Assembly: GCA_964408805.1 (NCBI GenBank)
Contig: CAYPAV010000028.1
Span: forward strand, 1 to 47,385
Origin: CAYPAV01 sp964408805
Lineage (GTDB): Bacteria > Pseudomonadota > Alphaproteobacteria > UBA8366
Direction of reading: 5' to 3'
DNA: 47,385 nt
The notes below the pieces were generated by a model, which saw only the letters and a program-made list of their open reading frames with translations, did not search any database and was not told the DNA's origin. Below, piece after piece: positions 14,798 to 23,977 of this stretch (position 1 is the stretch's first letter; each line of letters begins with the position of its first letter). The position numbers were made by a program, and so were the translations under genes.

Positions 14798-16009
14798 CTA
14801 GAGCCCGAGGATCAGCTTGGCGATGATGCTGTGCTGGATCTCGTTCGAGCCGCCATAGATCGACGCCTTCCGATAATTGAAATATCGCGGCGTCACGGTC
14901 GCGGCGTAGTCGGGCCCAATCGGCTCGGCATTGCTGCCGATGTTGAGATATTCCCGCTCGCTCGGCTGGGCATAGTAGCCGATCGCCTGCATCGCGAGTT
15001 CCGTCACCGCCTGGCCAAGTTCGGTCCCGCGCAGTTTCAGAATGGAGGATTCCGCGCCCGGCCGCTCGCCGGCACCGAGCGCCCCCAAGACGCGCAACTC
15101 ACTGATCTCGACCGCGCGGACCTCCATCTCAAGGCGCGCCAGCTTGGTGCGAAAGGTGCTGTCTTCCATCAAGGGGCGGCCGCCATCCATTTCGGCGCCC
15201 GCGATATTCCGGACCTTGGCAAGGGCGCCGCGAATACTGGCGCCGTGAGAGCCGCCACGCTCGAACTCGAGAAGATACTTGGCGTAGGTCCAACCCTTGT
15301 TCTCCTCGCCGACCCGGTTCTCGACCGGGACCCGCACGTCATCGAAGAAGACCTGATTGACCTCGTGATAGGGTGCGGGCGCGTCATCGATCAGGATGAT
15401 GGGCTCGACCCGGATGCCGGGCGTCGTCATGTCTATCAGCAGGAAGGAGATCCCTTCCTGGCGCTTGCCCTCGGTCGAGGTCCGAACGAGGCAGAAAATC
15501 CAATCCGCGTGCTGGGCCAGCGTGGTCCAGATCTTCGACCCGTTGATCACGTAATGATCGCCGTCGCGCACTGCCCTCGTCGAGAGCGAAGCAAGGTCCG
15601 AGCCCGAACCCGGTTCCGAATATCCCTGACACCACCAGTCGTCGAAGGCAAGAATACGCGGCAGGAAGCGCTCCTTCTGGGCCTTGGAGCCGAATTCGAT
15701 GATGACCGGTCCGACCATGCGCGCCCCGAAACCGATCGGCCGCGGCGCGCCGGTGGCCGCCAGTTCGCTGTCGTAGATGTAGCTCTCCGCCGCCGTCCAG
15801 CCGGTGCCGCCGTACTCGACGGGCCATTTCGGCGCCGCCCAGCCCTTCTCGTGAAGCGCCTTCTGCCAGATCCGCTGACGGTCCGGGTCGAGATAACTGT
15901 TCGGCGACTTCGCCAAAATATCCCGCATGTCGGCCGTGTAGTTCTCGGCGATGAAGTCCTTCACCTCTTGGCGAAAGCGCTCTTCGTCGGGGCTGAAAGA
16001 CAGGTCCAT
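14798..16009 (-). CDS. acyl-CoA dehydrogenase
   Basis: 403 residues from ATG 16009, with AAGGAG 6 nt upstream; the frame continues further upstream without a usable start. FAD-dependent alpha,beta-dehydrogenation of an acyl-CoA. Conserved features: QGYSEPGSGSDLASL (FAD-binding signature), VINGSKIWTTLAQHADWIFC, a C-terminal helix bundle, and GGSNEIQHSIIAKLILGL, the typical ACAD tail. It belongs to the group of FadE-like enzymes of alphaproteobacteria often acting on short, branched or steroid-side-chain substrates (inference). It is followed by a small membrane protein and converges on the acyl-CoA synthetase. Confidence 0.92.
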   Translation of the reverse strand: MDLSFSPDEERFRQEVKDFIAENYTADMRDILAKSPNSYLDPDRQRIWQKALHEKGWAAPKWPVEYGGTGWTAAESYIYDSELAATGAPRPIGFGARMVGPVIIEFGSKAQKERFLPRILAFDDWWCQGYSEPGSGSDLASLSTRAVRDGDHYVINGSKIWTTLAQHADWIFCLVRTSTEGKRQEGISFLLIDMTTPGIRVEPIILIDDAPAPYHEVNQVFFDDVRVPVENRVGEENKGWTYAKYLLEFERGGSHGASIRGALAKVRNIAGAEMDGGRPLMEDSTFRTKLARLEMEVRAVEISELRVLGALGAGERPGAESSILKLRGTELGQAVTELAMQAIGYYAQPSEREYLNIGSNAEPIGPDYAATVTPRYFNYRKASIYGGSNEIQHSIIAKLILGL

Positions 16010-16084
16010 TTTCTTCTCCTTCGACACGCTGGGGCGCGAACAAGAATAGCCCGTAACGGAAACCGTGCAATCTGGGAATATCGA

Positions 16085-16116
16085 CAAAAGAAAAAGGGCC
16101 GCTAAATTCGCGGCCC
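16085..16116 (-). terminator. intrinsic terminator
   Basis: On the minus strand the 7-bp stem GGGCCGC / GCGGCCC (16116-16096) with a 7-nt loop is followed by TTTTTCTTTTGT. It lies about 100 bp beyond the stop of the minus-strand gene ending at 16218 and before the acyl-CoA dehydrogenase start, so it should end that upstream transcript. Confidence 0.75.
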
Positions 16117-16217
16117 GCAGTCGAAACAGGGAGGTTGTACGCAAGAGGTACGATTATGTTTTACACCGCCCGGACAAGCGCCGATGTGACGGTCGTCACA
16201 CTCGGCGAAAAAAAATC

Positions 16218-17969
16218 CTAACGCGGCACCCCGTGGAGTTCCAATTCGAACAAGGCGGCGGCAACCCGGCAGAGTGCGCGGGCGCGCCACCAGCGCGTCT
16301 TGATTCCCCGAATTGAATCGAGCGCCCGTCGCATCAAGACGCGCGCCTCGCCCCCCCGGCCCTCGCGCGCCAACGCGATCGAGATCTCGCTCAATATCGA
16401 TACCCGCTTGAAGCTGTCGACCGTTCCGGTGACCGTTTGTGCCGTCTCTTCCAAACCCATCGCCTCCGCGAGCGCACCGGCGGCCCGCCGCAGCCCCGCG
16501 ATCCGCCAAAGTGTTCGAGCGCGCAACGCCACAGACTCGATATGCCGCGCCGCCCCCTCTGCCCGACCGCCGTCGTCCATCTCGGCATAGGCCTTCGCGA
16601 CACAAGCCCAGGCGAAGTCGGAAGCGTATTCGCCTTCGACGCCGGCCAATTGTGTCACGGCCGCATCGAGCATACGGGTCGCCGCCGCGGGTTCGTCTTC
16701 GGCGGCAAGCCGCCGCGCCCCGTCGCAAAGGGCGATCACCCGATAGCGCGGGATGTCGATTTCCCCGGCCGCCGCGATAGCTTGATCGACCGCGCGCCGT
16801 CCCGCGTGAGCGGAGACCAGCGATATCAACGCCGGTCGCCGCATACTTTCGTCCTCGACATGGTCGAGTTTGCGGAGGGCGCGATCGATCTGACCTAGCT
16901 CCGCAAGCGCTTTCGCAAAAGCGGCCCCCGGAACACCGCCGGCGTCTTGGCCCAAGAGGTGGGATTCGCTTGCCGCCAGGGCGCGCCCCGCCATCGCATC
17001 GTCACCGGCTCGTCCAAACGCAATTGCGAGCGAAGCCGCGATACGGACGCTAGGCTCGGATCTATCGAGACCGGCGATCTCCTCGAGCACGCGTTCGGCG
17101 GCCCGGCGGGCCCGCGGCCCCGCACCCCGCGCAAGCCACCCTCGCGCCAAGCCGGCCAGCGCACGGGCGCGGTCCTCGCCCGCAGGCAGGAAAAGCAGAA
17201 CTTCCTCGGCCCCAAGAACACGGCCGTCCGCCGCCATCGAGAGAACGCTTTCCCGCAACACCACGAGTACCAAGCGAGGATCCGACAGGCGGCGAACCGC
17301 GTCCTTCAACGGTTCGATCATTCCGGCGCGGGCGAAGACGGCGATCAGATCCTGAAGCGCCCAGTCGCGATATTTCGCCCTCCCGACAGCGCGGATACTT
17401 TCCAGCGCTTCGTCGAGAATGCAGCGCATATCGGGCACCTCGAAGCAGGCCTCGGAATCACGGGTCGGATCGGCCACATCGCGGCGCATGCCCTCACCAA
17501 CCAATTTACGGGCGGCCCCATGCTCCAACAGCCTTGCCCGCGCAATATCGATCTGGCGCGAACGGGCTTCCTTAAGGGCACCTTGCATACGCGCCGCCTC
17601 GCCGATCGCACGCATATGGACGAGCAAGGAGGGCCAGGCCGTAACGGTATCGATTACGCCGTGGCGACGCTGATAGCGGCGAATGGCATCCAATGTCTTC
17701 GAGGTCAGGCGTCCGTCGATCTGTCCGTCGAACAGGCCGAGATCGAAAAGCGACTGTTGGATTTCCGAGATCGACTTCGTCCAGGGCAGTTCACTGGCCA
17801 GCGCATGACGTTCCGGCACGCCGATGACGCGATTGGCGAGTTGGGTTTCAAATTCCGCGCCGACCGCCTGGCCGGCCGAGACCGCGACGATGAACGCCGC
17901 CGAGAAAACTCGGCGCATGAGAGAAGAAAATTGAATTGTCGTCGGCGTGCGCATTTTTCGCCAAGTCAT
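16218..17969 (-). CDS. exported peptidoglycan-binding-domain protein with helical repeats
   Basis: 583 residues from ATG 17969; ATGs at 17954 and 17918 are also possible, and all give the signal peptide SAAFIVAVSAGQAVGAEF. Residues ~65-105 form a PG_binding_1-like domain (IQQSLFDLGLFDGQIDGRLT, then a TLDAIRRYQ helix). The remaining ~450 residues are alanine- and arginine-rich amphipathic helices in a repeating pattern (ALAGLARGWLARG, ASLAIAFGRAGDDAMAGRAL), resembling TPR/HEAT-like solenoids. It is probably a periplasmic scaffold attached to the cell wall. The partner is unknown. An intrinsic terminator follows. Confidence 0.7.
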   Translation of the reverse strand: MTWRKMRTPTTIQFSSLMRRVFSAAFIVAVSAGQAVGAEFETQLANRVIGVPERHALASELPWTKSISEIQQSLFDLGLFDGQIDGRLTSKTLDAIRRYQRRHGVIDTVTAWPSLLVHMRAIGEAARMQGALKEARSRQIDIARARLLEHGAARKLVGEGMRRDVADPTRDSEACFEVPDMRCILDEALESIRAVGRAKYRDWALQDLIAVFARAGMIEPLKDAVRRLSDPRLVLVVLRESVLSMAADGRVLGAEEVLLFLPAGEDRARALAGLARGWLARGAGPRARRAAERVLEEIAGLDRSEPSVRIAASLAIAFGRAGDDAMAGRALAASESHLLGQDAGGVPGAAFAKALAELGQIDRALRKLDHVEDESMRRPALISLVSAHAGRRAVDQAIAAAGEIDIPRYRVIALCDGARRLAAEDEPAAATRMLDAAVTQLAGVEGEYASDFAWACVAKAYAEMDDGGRAEGAARHIESVALRARTLWRIAGLRRAAGALAEAMGLEETAQTVTGTVDSFKRVSILSEISIALAREGRGGEARVLMRRALDSIRGIKTRWWRARALCRVAAALFELELHGVPR

Positions 17970-18028
17970 ACTTCACGACGAAACTTGAATCTTACGCCCT
18001 TTGGGCCGGATTTGGCACCGGTGACGGT

Positions 18029-18802
18029 TCAGCCACCCATCCGGGATTTCGCACGATGGTATAGCCGCCCGAAATTGCCGAGCGAAACCACGTGGCAATT
18101 AATCCAATCGAGCCAACCGTTCCGCCACCACGCGTCGACGATATCACCGGGCAGTTCACGCAATTTTGCCGTGTCGATCACGCGGAACCCCCGCATCGCG
18201 ACTTTTTGGCCGTCGGGAAGAGTGATGTCGGCGGACCGTTGGATCAGCAAATCCCGGGCCTCGAGCGCCTCGAGAAAATCACGCGTCGAATTCTGCTGTC
18301 TCGCATAGGCGGCACAGAACCGCGCCACGTTCTGCAGCAGGTCGGAGGATTGGCCGTTCTGGAACAGCGGTCCGCTACCACCCTCGACCAGGAGCGGCGA
18401 TTTGCCGTCTACGCAGAACGCAAGTTCGCCCTCCCCCGCGCGAGAGACGAAAATGAAGGGATAACGCCGCACGAAGGCCGGTACATAACAACCTTCGGCC
18501 CAGCGACCGTTGTCCTCGATAAACAAATTTTCGTTCAACCGGACGCCGACGATCGTCAGCGGCAAGCCACCCGGCTCCGGATTGAAAATGATCGGATAAT
18601 GACGCGCGGCGGCGTTAAATTCGACACCGTTCACGGGAATCGAATTGGTCGCGCCGGCGAACCGATAGTCAATCTCCTCGGCCAGGCCGAGGGCGCCATG
18701 ATTCTCCGCGGATACGTCGTCGATCGATTCGTAAAACAGGAACGACCGGCTGGTCGTTCCGGCAGCCGTCTCATCCGACGATTGCGGTGACGCTTCGGAC
18801 AC
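18029..18802 (-). CDS. SapC-like protein
   Basis: 257 residues from ATG 18802. It has the SapC-family core: NAAARHYPIIF, VGVRLNENLFI, WAEGCYVPAFVRRYPFIFV and a C-terminal WWRNGWLDWINCHVVSLGNF. SapC was named after a Campylobacter S-layer-associated gene, but the biochemical role is unknown; in alphaproteobacteria and gammaproteobacteria it is frequent near TonB or tryptophan-halogenase-type genes (family knowledge), none of which are here. No signal peptide. It lies about 60 bp upstream of the exported repeat protein on the same strand but is probably a separate unit. Confidence 0.8.
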   Translation of the reverse strand: MSEASPQSSDETAAGTTSRSFLFYESIDDVSAENHGALGLAEEIDYRFAGATNSIPVNGVEFNAAARHYPIIFNPEPGGLPLTIVGVRLNENLFIEDNGRWAEGCYVPAFVRRYPFIFVSRAGEGELAFCVDGKSPLLVEGGSGPLFQNGQSSDLLQNVARFCAAYARQQNSTRDFLEALEARDLLIQRSADITLPDGQKVAMRGFRVIDTAKLRELPGDIVDAWWRNGWLDWINCHVVSLGNFGRLYHRAKSRMGG

Positions 18803-19004
18803 TAATTCTCGCTCCCAATCAATCGAATTCTAGCGAACAGCGTATCAGTACACCGTGACAGTACTTAAATTAGGATTCACGAGCAAGCCGCGCTCACCAT
18901 AATAGGCAGGTAAGCCCGGAATTTTATTGAGTTATTTATCCGAACAGGTTTCAGCTAGCTTTATAACTAAGTCGCCGCGACATCGTCTACGCCGGGCTCG
19001 GGAG

Positions 19005-19421
19005 TCAGGTTGCCCGCCCACCCATTGACTTGGCCATCCTGCGGACGTGATCCGAGAGCACTCTAAGCAGCCCTTTGACGAAAGGGTCTATTTCCTCGAT
19101 TTTCCTGTTCATCAGTCCTCGTGGAACAACAGTCAGCGTTACCCTTTCAACCGCTCGCGCCGAGGCCATGCGCGGCACTTTGTCGATCAGCGCCATCTCA
19201 CCGAACATCGCGCCCTTGCCGAGCGTTCCAATGACAACCTCATTGCCATCGGCGTTCTTGACAATTTCGACGGTTCCCGAATCGATGATAAAGGCCAGGT
19301 CTCCCACTTCCCGCTCTCGGAAGATGTAGTGATTAGCCTTTATTTCTCGGGTTTCGATATGGGTATCCCGCCGAACCGCTTCGGCAGATTGTTTCGGAGA
19401 TTTATTGTCTTGCTCGGACAT
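19005..19421 (-). CDS. cyclic nucleotide-binding domain protein
   Basis: 138 residues from ATG 19421 (an upstream ATG at 19451 is also open). The protein is a lone Crp-type beta-roll: FREREVGDLAFIIDSGTVEI, then a GDEVVIG-like strand, and the phosphate-binding cassette GAMFGEMALIDKVPRMASA, where GEMALID and the Arg-x-x-Ser/Ala pattern are characteristic. There is no DNA-binding helix-turn-helix after it, only a short C-terminal helix, so it is more likely a sensor or partner protein than a transcription factor. The local DNA is relatively AT-rich. Flanked by ~200 bp non-coding stretches with no recognisable site. Confidence 0.8.
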   Translation of the reverse strand: MSEQDNKSPKQSAEAVRRDTHIETREIKANHYIFREREVGDLAFIIDSGTVEIVKNADGNEVVIGTLGKGAMFGEMALIDKVPRMASARAVERVTLTVVPRGLMNRKIEEIDPFVKGLLRVLSDHVRRMAKSMGGRAT

Positions 19422-19672
19422 AATTACATTTTCAACCAATGATGAATGCACTCAAACGGTTTTCGATTCGGATCTGCTTTTGCGAACATAATAAAATAGC
19501 CCGGTTGATGGAATGTTAACTTCCCTGCCGTCGTTCGATAACGCGGTCTTGTTGATGCGGCTGTAATTTGAAGCCCATTTGGCCAAGTTGCGATTGCATG
19601 AATTATCGGGTTCATCCCGGAGATTAGGGTTAATGATAGCCATTCCCAAAATTCGCACGGATTGGAAAAGGC

Positions 19673-20275
19673 ATGAATAACGATGACGTCGAAATTCACG
19701 GAGTGGAACCAATTTACGACGGGTTTTTCCGAATGAATCGTTATCGCTTGCGCCACAGGCTCTTCACGGGCGGATGGAGCCAAGAATTAACACGCGAAAT
19801 TTTCGAGCGCGATCCCGTGGCGGCCGTCCTTCCCTATGATCCCCAGCGCGACGAGGTTGTCTTGATCGAACAATTTCGCCCCGGCCCGGCGGCAAGTGGG
19901 ACCGGCCTGCCCTGGGTCGTGGAGATCGTGGCCGGCATCATCGAAACGGGCGAGTCGGCGGAGGATCTGGTTCGACGCGAAGCGATCGAGGAGGCTGATT
20001 GCGTGATCGGCGAACTGGTACCAATCGCCGCCTTCTCTCCCTCGCCCGGCGGCTCGACGGAGCATTGCCGGCTCTTCTGCGGCCGAACCTCGAGCGCCGA
20101 GGTCGGCGGCATTCACGGCCACGCCGAGGAAGGCGAGGATATTCGTGCCTTCGTGGAACCGGTCGAGACGGCCTATGCCCGCATCGCGGCGGGTGAGATC
20201 GACAGCGCTTTCTCGATCATCGCGCTGCAATGGTTGATGCTCAATCGCGAAGAATTGCGCGCCCGCTGGGCTTGA
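19673..20275 (+). CDS. nudF: ADP-ribose pyrophosphatase-like Nudix hydrolase
   Basis: 200 residues from ATG 19673. The Nudix box is complete: GIIETGESAEDLVRREAIEE followed by AD. The upstream FRMNRYRLRHRLF...ELTREIFERDPVAAVLPYDP layout and the long insert after the box match ADP-ribose pyrophosphatases (NudF/TrgB group), which cleave ADP-ribose to AMP and ribose-5-phosphate. It heads a co-directional run with cysteine synthase 92 bp downstream. Symbol given by family resemblance. Confidence 0.85.
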   Translation: MNNDDVEIHGVEPIYDGFFRMNRYRLRHRLFTGGWSQELTREIFERDPVAAVLPYDPQRDEVVLIEQFRPGPAASGTGLPWVVEIVAGIIETGESAEDLVRREAIEEADCVIGELVPIAAFSPSPGGSTEHCRLFCGRTSSAEVGGIHGHAEEGEDIRAFVEPVETAYARIAAGEIDSAFSIIALQWLMLNREELRARWA

Positions 20276-20367
20276 CCCTGCTTACGGCGAGATGCTTGAT
20301 TGCGGTCGGTTTTCGACGGTGCCGAAAAGACTCCAGCAAGGCGCGGAACGGCAAGGACGAACATTAA

Positions 20368-21369
20368 ATGGACATTCGCGACGGGTTCGTCGATTCAATC
20401 GGCAACACGCCCCTGATCAAGTTGCGGAAGGCTTCGGAAGAGACCGGCTGCACCATCCTCGGCAAGGCCGAATTCCTCAACCCCGGCGGTTCGGTCAAGG
20501 ACCGCGCGGCGAAATACATCATCCTCGACGCTGAGGAGCGGGGCGACCTGAGGCCGGGCGGCGTCATCGTCGAGGGGACGGCGGGGAATACCGGCATCGG
20601 TCTGGCCCTTGTCGGCAACGCGCGGGGATATCGTACCGTCATCATCATCCCCGAGACGCAGAGCCAGGAGAAGAAAGACATGCTGCGCCTTTGCGGGGCG
20701 CAACTGATCGAAGTGCCGGCGGTCCCTTTCAAGGACCCCAACAATTACGTGCACCAGGCCGAACGACGCGCCGCGGAAATGGCGGAGACGGAAGCCGGCG
20801 GAGTCCTCTACGCCAACCAATGGGACAACACGTCGAACCGGTTGGGACATTATCGCTCGACGGGGCCCGAGATCTGGTCGCAGACGGAAGGCAAGATCGA
20901 CGGTTTCACCTGCGCCATTGGCACCGGTGGTACGCTCGCGGGTATCGCTATGTATTTGAAGGAGCAGAACGCGGACGTCAAAACCGCGGCCGCCGACCCG
21001 ATGGGCGCGGCGATGTTCAACTGGATCAAAACGGGAGAGTTGAAGTCGGAGGGAGATTCCATCACCGAAGGCATCGGCCAGGGACGGGTTACCGGGAATA
21101 TCGATGGCGCCCCTTTCGACGACGCCTATCAGATTCCCGATAGCGATGCGGTCCGGATCGTCTTCGACCTCCTGATCGAGGAAGGTCTTTGCCTTGGCGG
21201 ATCGAGCGGCATCAACGTCGCAGGCGCCATCCGGATGGCGAAGGAGATGGGATCGGGCCATACCATCGTCACCATCCTCGCCGATTCAGGCGATCGCTAT
21301 CGGTCGAAACTGTTCAATCCCGAATTTCTGCGCTCGAAGGATCTGCCGACACCGAGCTGGATGGAGTAG
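20368..21369 (+). CDS. cysK: cysteine synthase A
   Basis: 333 residues from ATG 20368, without a strong Shine-Dalgarno. PLP-dependent O-acetylserine (thiol)-lyase that makes cysteine from O-acetylserine and sulfide. The PLP lysine is in NPGGSVKDRAAKYI, the substrate loop EGTAGNTGIGLA follows, the phosphate-binding loop is GTGGTLAG, and GGSSGINVAGA lies near the C-terminus. The TAG stop is followed 4 nt later by the AlaX gene, so the two are co-transcribed; pairing with AlaX and a sulfurtransferase suggests a sulfur-metabolism unit. Related PLP enzymes such as cystathionine beta-synthase are less likely because no CBS domain follows. Confidence 0.88.
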   Translation: MDIRDGFVDSIGNTPLIKLRKASEETGCTILGKAEFLNPGGSVKDRAAKYIILDAEERGDLRPGGVIVEGTAGNTGIGLALVGNARGYRTVIIIPETQSQEKKDMLRLCGAQLIEVPAVPFKDPNNYVHQAERRAAEMAETEAGGVLYANQWDNTSNRLGHYRSTGPEIWSQTEGKIDGFTCAIGTGGTLAGIAMYLKEQNADVKTAAADPMGAAMFNWIKTGELKSEGDSITEGIGQGRVTGNIDGAPFDDAYQIPDSDAVRIVFDLLIEEGLCLGGSSGINVAGAIRMAKEMGSGHTIVTILADSGDRYRSKLFNPEFLRSKDLPTPSWME

Positions 21370-21373
21370 CGAT

Positions 21374-22090
21374 ATGTTGACCGAGGAAATCTTTCGCAAC
21401 GACGCCTACGCCAAGGATTGCGAGGCGACGGTTCTGTCGGTGAATGAGTTGGGCGGTATTGTGCTCGACCGCACGGTCTTCTACCCCACCGGCGGCGGAC
21501 AGCCCGGCGACGCCGGCGTCCTGCGGCTCGAGGATGGTGGCGAAATCAGCATCGCGACCACCGTCAAGGGCAAGGGCGAGGAGAACGTCGTCCACGTGCC
21601 CGCCGAAGGGCAGACGCCGCCCGCCGCCGGCACCAAAGTCACGGCGGCGATCGATTGGGAACGCCGACACATCCATATGCGCATGCATACGGCCCTACAT
21701 ATCATGTGCTGCATCGTTCCCTTCGGCGTCACCGGCAACCAAATCCGTGCCGACAAGAGCCGCATGGACTTCGACATGGGCGACGAGCGGCTCGACAAGG
21801 CCGAGATCGCGGTCGCGATCAACGAGATCATCACGGCCGATCATCCGACGAAATTGGAGTCGATCACCGATGAGGAACTCGACGCCCAACCGGAGCTGAT
21901 CCCGACCATGTCGGTGGCGCCGCCGCGGGGCACCGGGACCGTGCGGTTGGTTCGGATCGGTGATGTCGATCTGCAACCCTGCGGCGGAACCCATGTCGCG
22001 CGGACGAGCGAGATCGGCCCTATCCGCGTAACCAAGATCGAAAGTAAGGGCAAGCGAAACCGCCGCGTGAATATCGTCTTCGACGCGTGA
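21374..22090 (+). CDS. alaX: alanyl-tRNA editing protein AlaX
   Basis: 238 residues from ATG 21374, directly behind cysK. This stand-alone editing domain removes mischarged serine or glycine from tRNA-Ala. The zinc-binding residues are visible: HTALH (HxxxH) in RMHTALHIMCC, and the CxxxH in CGGTHVARTSEIGPI. It has the long AlaX-M/L-type N-terminal beta-barrel (DRTVFYPTGGGQPGD). Length is usual for AlaX-M. It sits between cysteine synthase and the sulfurtransferase. Confidence 0.9.
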   Translation: MLTEEIFRNDAYAKDCEATVLSVNELGGIVLDRTVFYPTGGGQPGDAGVLRLEDGGEISIATTVKGKGEENVVHVPAEGQTPPAAGTKVTAAIDWERRHIHMRMHTALHIMCCIVPFGVTGNQIRADKSRMDFDMGDERLDKAEIAVAINEIITADHPTKLESITDEELDAQPELIPTMSVAPPRGTGTVRLVRIGDVDLQPCGGTHVARTSEIGPIRVTKIESKGKRNRRVNIVFDA

Positions 22091-22116
22091 CCGACACACT
22101 CCGGAGAGAGCCGACC

Positions 22117-22962
22117 ATGTCCTATGAAAAACCCGACGCCCTGGTCGCGACCGACTGGCTCGCCGACCGTCTCGACGATCCCGGGATATGCGTGATCGAT
22201 GCCTCCCTGCCGCTGGTCGGCACCAAGGAGGACACCCACGCCGCCTATCGGGAGGGACACATTCCGGGTGCTCAATTTTTTGACATCGACGATATCGCGG
22301 CCCCCGAATCGGAGCTGCCGCATATGATGCCGTCGGCGAATATCTTCGCCGCCAAGGTCGGCGCGCTCGGCATCGGCAATGACTGCAAGATCGTCGCCTA
22401 CGACAAGCACGGTATTTACTCGGCGCCCAGGGCCTGGTGGATGTTCCGCGCCTTCGGACACGACAATGTCGGCGTGCTGGATGGCGGATTGGCGAAATGG
22501 AAGGCCGAGGGCCGGCCCGTCACGACGGAAATTCCGGCACCGGCACGGGCAAATTTCTCGGCCGATTTTCGCCCCGAGTTGCTGCGTCTCGCGGATCAGG
22601 TCCTCGCCAATCTCGACAGCGGGGCGGAGCAGGTCATCGACGCTCGCGGTGCCGGCCGGTTCGCGGGGACCGAACCCGAGGCAAGGGCGGGACTGCGATC
22701 GGGTCATATTCCGCACTCCAGAAACGTGCCCTATGCCGGGATCGTGGAGGACGGCCAAATGGCCGGCGCGGAGACACTGAAAGACGCGTTCCGGTCGGGC
22801 GGAGTGGACCTCGACCTGCCGATCGTGACCAGCTGCGGCAGCGGCATTACCGCCTGCATTCTGGCACTCGGTCTATATCTCGGCGGCCGTGACGATGTAG
22901 CGATTTATGATGGCTCCTGGACCGAATGGGGCGGCCGCGAGGATCTGCCGCTGGAGACGTGA
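22117..22962 (+). CDS. sseA: thiosulfate/3-mercaptopyruvate sulfurtransferase
   Basis: 281 residues from ATG 22117, with GGAGAGAG upstream. Two rhodanese domains: the N-terminal inactive one begins VATDWLADRL and contains YREGHIPGAQFFDID; the catalytic C-terminal one has the active-site cysteine in TSCGSGITACILALGL. The CGSGxTA loop is that of 3-mercaptopyruvate sulfurtransferases (SseA group). It transfers sulfane sulfur to a thiol acceptor. The final stop is immediately followed by the GNAT gene, so they are translationally linked. Confidence 0.88.
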   Translation: MSYEKPDALVATDWLADRLDDPGICVIDASLPLVGTKEDTHAAYREGHIPGAQFFDIDDIAAPESELPHMMPSANIFAAKVGALGIGNDCKIVAYDKHGIYSAPRAWWMFRAFGHDNVGVLDGGLAKWKAEGRPVTTEIPAPARANFSADFRPELLRLADQVLANLDSGAEQVIDARGAGRFAGTEPEARAGLRSGHIPHSRNVPYAGIVEDGQMAGAETLKDAFRSGGVDLDLPIVTSCGSGITACILALGLYLGGRDDVAIYDGSWTEWGGREDLPLET

Positions 22963-22968
22963 GTGGAA

Positions 22969-23397
22969 ATGGAAATCAGGCCGATCGAGGATGGGGATGA
23001 GGATGGGGTGGTCGCACTCTGGACCGCCTGCAGCCTGACACGCCCATGGAACGCGCCCTATGACGATATCGCGCTGGCCCGCCGCGCCCCCCAATCGGAG
23101 ATCTTCATCTGCCTGACCGACGCGAATATCGTCGCCTCCGTTCTCTGCGGCAGCGACGGTCATCGAGGTTGGGTCTACTATCTCGCGGTCGATCCGAAAC
23201 GACGGCAAGACGGCATTGGACGACGCATGATGGCCCACGGAGAGGCCTGGCTACGCAAATTGGGAATTCCCAAGGTCGAACTGATGATCCGGCCGGAAAA
23301 CGAGACGGTCCGCGGCTTCTACGAGGCGATCGGCTACGGCGTCGATGAAAGAATCGTCATGTCGCGCTGGATCGACGGCAGAGAGGCGGCGTCATGA
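22969..23397 (+). CDS. GNAT N-acetyltransferase (YpeA-like)
   Basis: 142 residues from ATG 22969 (the GTG at 22963, right after the preceding stop, would add two residues). GCN5-type fold with the acetyl-CoA loop VDPKRRQDGIGRRMM (Q/RxxGxG/A) and the C-terminal NETVRGFYEAIGY. Close in architecture to YpeA, for which no substrate is established. It ends with an ATGA overlap into the next GNAT gene. Confidence 0.85.
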   Translation: MEIRPIEDGDEDGVVALWTACSLTRPWNAPYDDIALARRAPQSEIFICLTDANIVASVLCGSDGHRGWVYYLAVDPKRRQDGIGRRMMAHGEAWLRKLGIPKVELMIRPENETVRGFYEAIGYGVDERIVMSRWIDGREAAS

Positions 23398-23972
23398 CGA
23401 TTCGCGACGACCGACTCGAGGTGACCTTCACTTATTTGGAGATGCGCGAGCGACCGCGCCGCGCCCCTGCCCGGCCGCCGATGTTGAGCCAGCCCTTAAT
23501 GCTGCTCCGCGCCGAAGCTCCGACCATCGGATTCTATCGATACCTGTACAACACCGTCGGGGAGCCGTGGCTCTGGTACGAACGGCGGGTCATGGAAGAC
23601 GACAAGCTGCGGAAGATCCTCGATGACGAGCGAATCGAGATTTACGTCCTTTATTTCGGCGGAACACCGGCGGGGTATGCCGAGCTCAACCGGCGCGACC
23701 GATCCGATATCGAACTCGCCTATTTCGGCCTGGTGCCGGATTTCATCGGTCAGGGGATGGGGCGGTATTTTCTCGAGGCGGTGATCGACATCGCGTGGAA
23801 TAACGAACCCCGACGTCTCTGGCTGCACACCTGCACGCTCGACCATCAGTCCGCATTACCGAATTATCAGAAACGCGGTTTCGAACCCTACGACCAAAAG
23901 ACACGGAAAATTCTGGACCCCCGGCGCGCGGGCTATCTACCGGTCAATGTCGGCCCGAGAATGGAAGTCTAG
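23394..23972 (+). CDS. GNAT N-acetyltransferase
   Basis: 192 residues from ATG 23394, overlapping the previous stop as ATGA. Acetyl-CoA motif VPDFIGQGMGRYFLE, preceded by the AGYAELNRR strand, and a C-terminal HQSALPNYQKRGFEP. The N-terminal ~60 residues (a long, proline-rich lead with PWLWYERR) differ from its neighbour, so the two GNATs are not recent duplicates. Substrate unknown. A lipoprotein hydrolase gene starts 5 nt after the stop. Confidence 0.85.
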   Translation: MTIRDDRLEVTFTYLEMRERPRRAPARPPMLSQPLMLLRAEAPTIGFYRYLYNTVGEPWLWYERRVMEDDKLRKILDDERIEIYVLYFGGTPAGYAELNRRDRSDIELAYFGLVPDFIGQGMGRYFLEAVIDIAWNNEPRRLWLHTCTLDHQSALPNYQKRGFEPYDQKTRKILDPRRAGYLPVNVGPRMEV

Positions 23973-23977
23973 TTCTC

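Noticed and set aside
14831..16105. 424-codon plus-strand open frame opposite the acyl-CoA dehydrogenase
   Set aside because: Shadow of the acyl-CoA dehydrogenase reading frame.
16947..18308. 453-codon plus-strand frame opposite the exported repeat protein and SapC gene
   Set aside because: It spans the stop and start of two real minus-strand genes and has no domain features.
19424..19783. Minus-strand 119-codon frame in the gap before the Nudix gene
   Set aside because: It crosses into the Nudix gene antisense and shows no family features; the gap looks like ordinary non-coding, AT-richer DNA.
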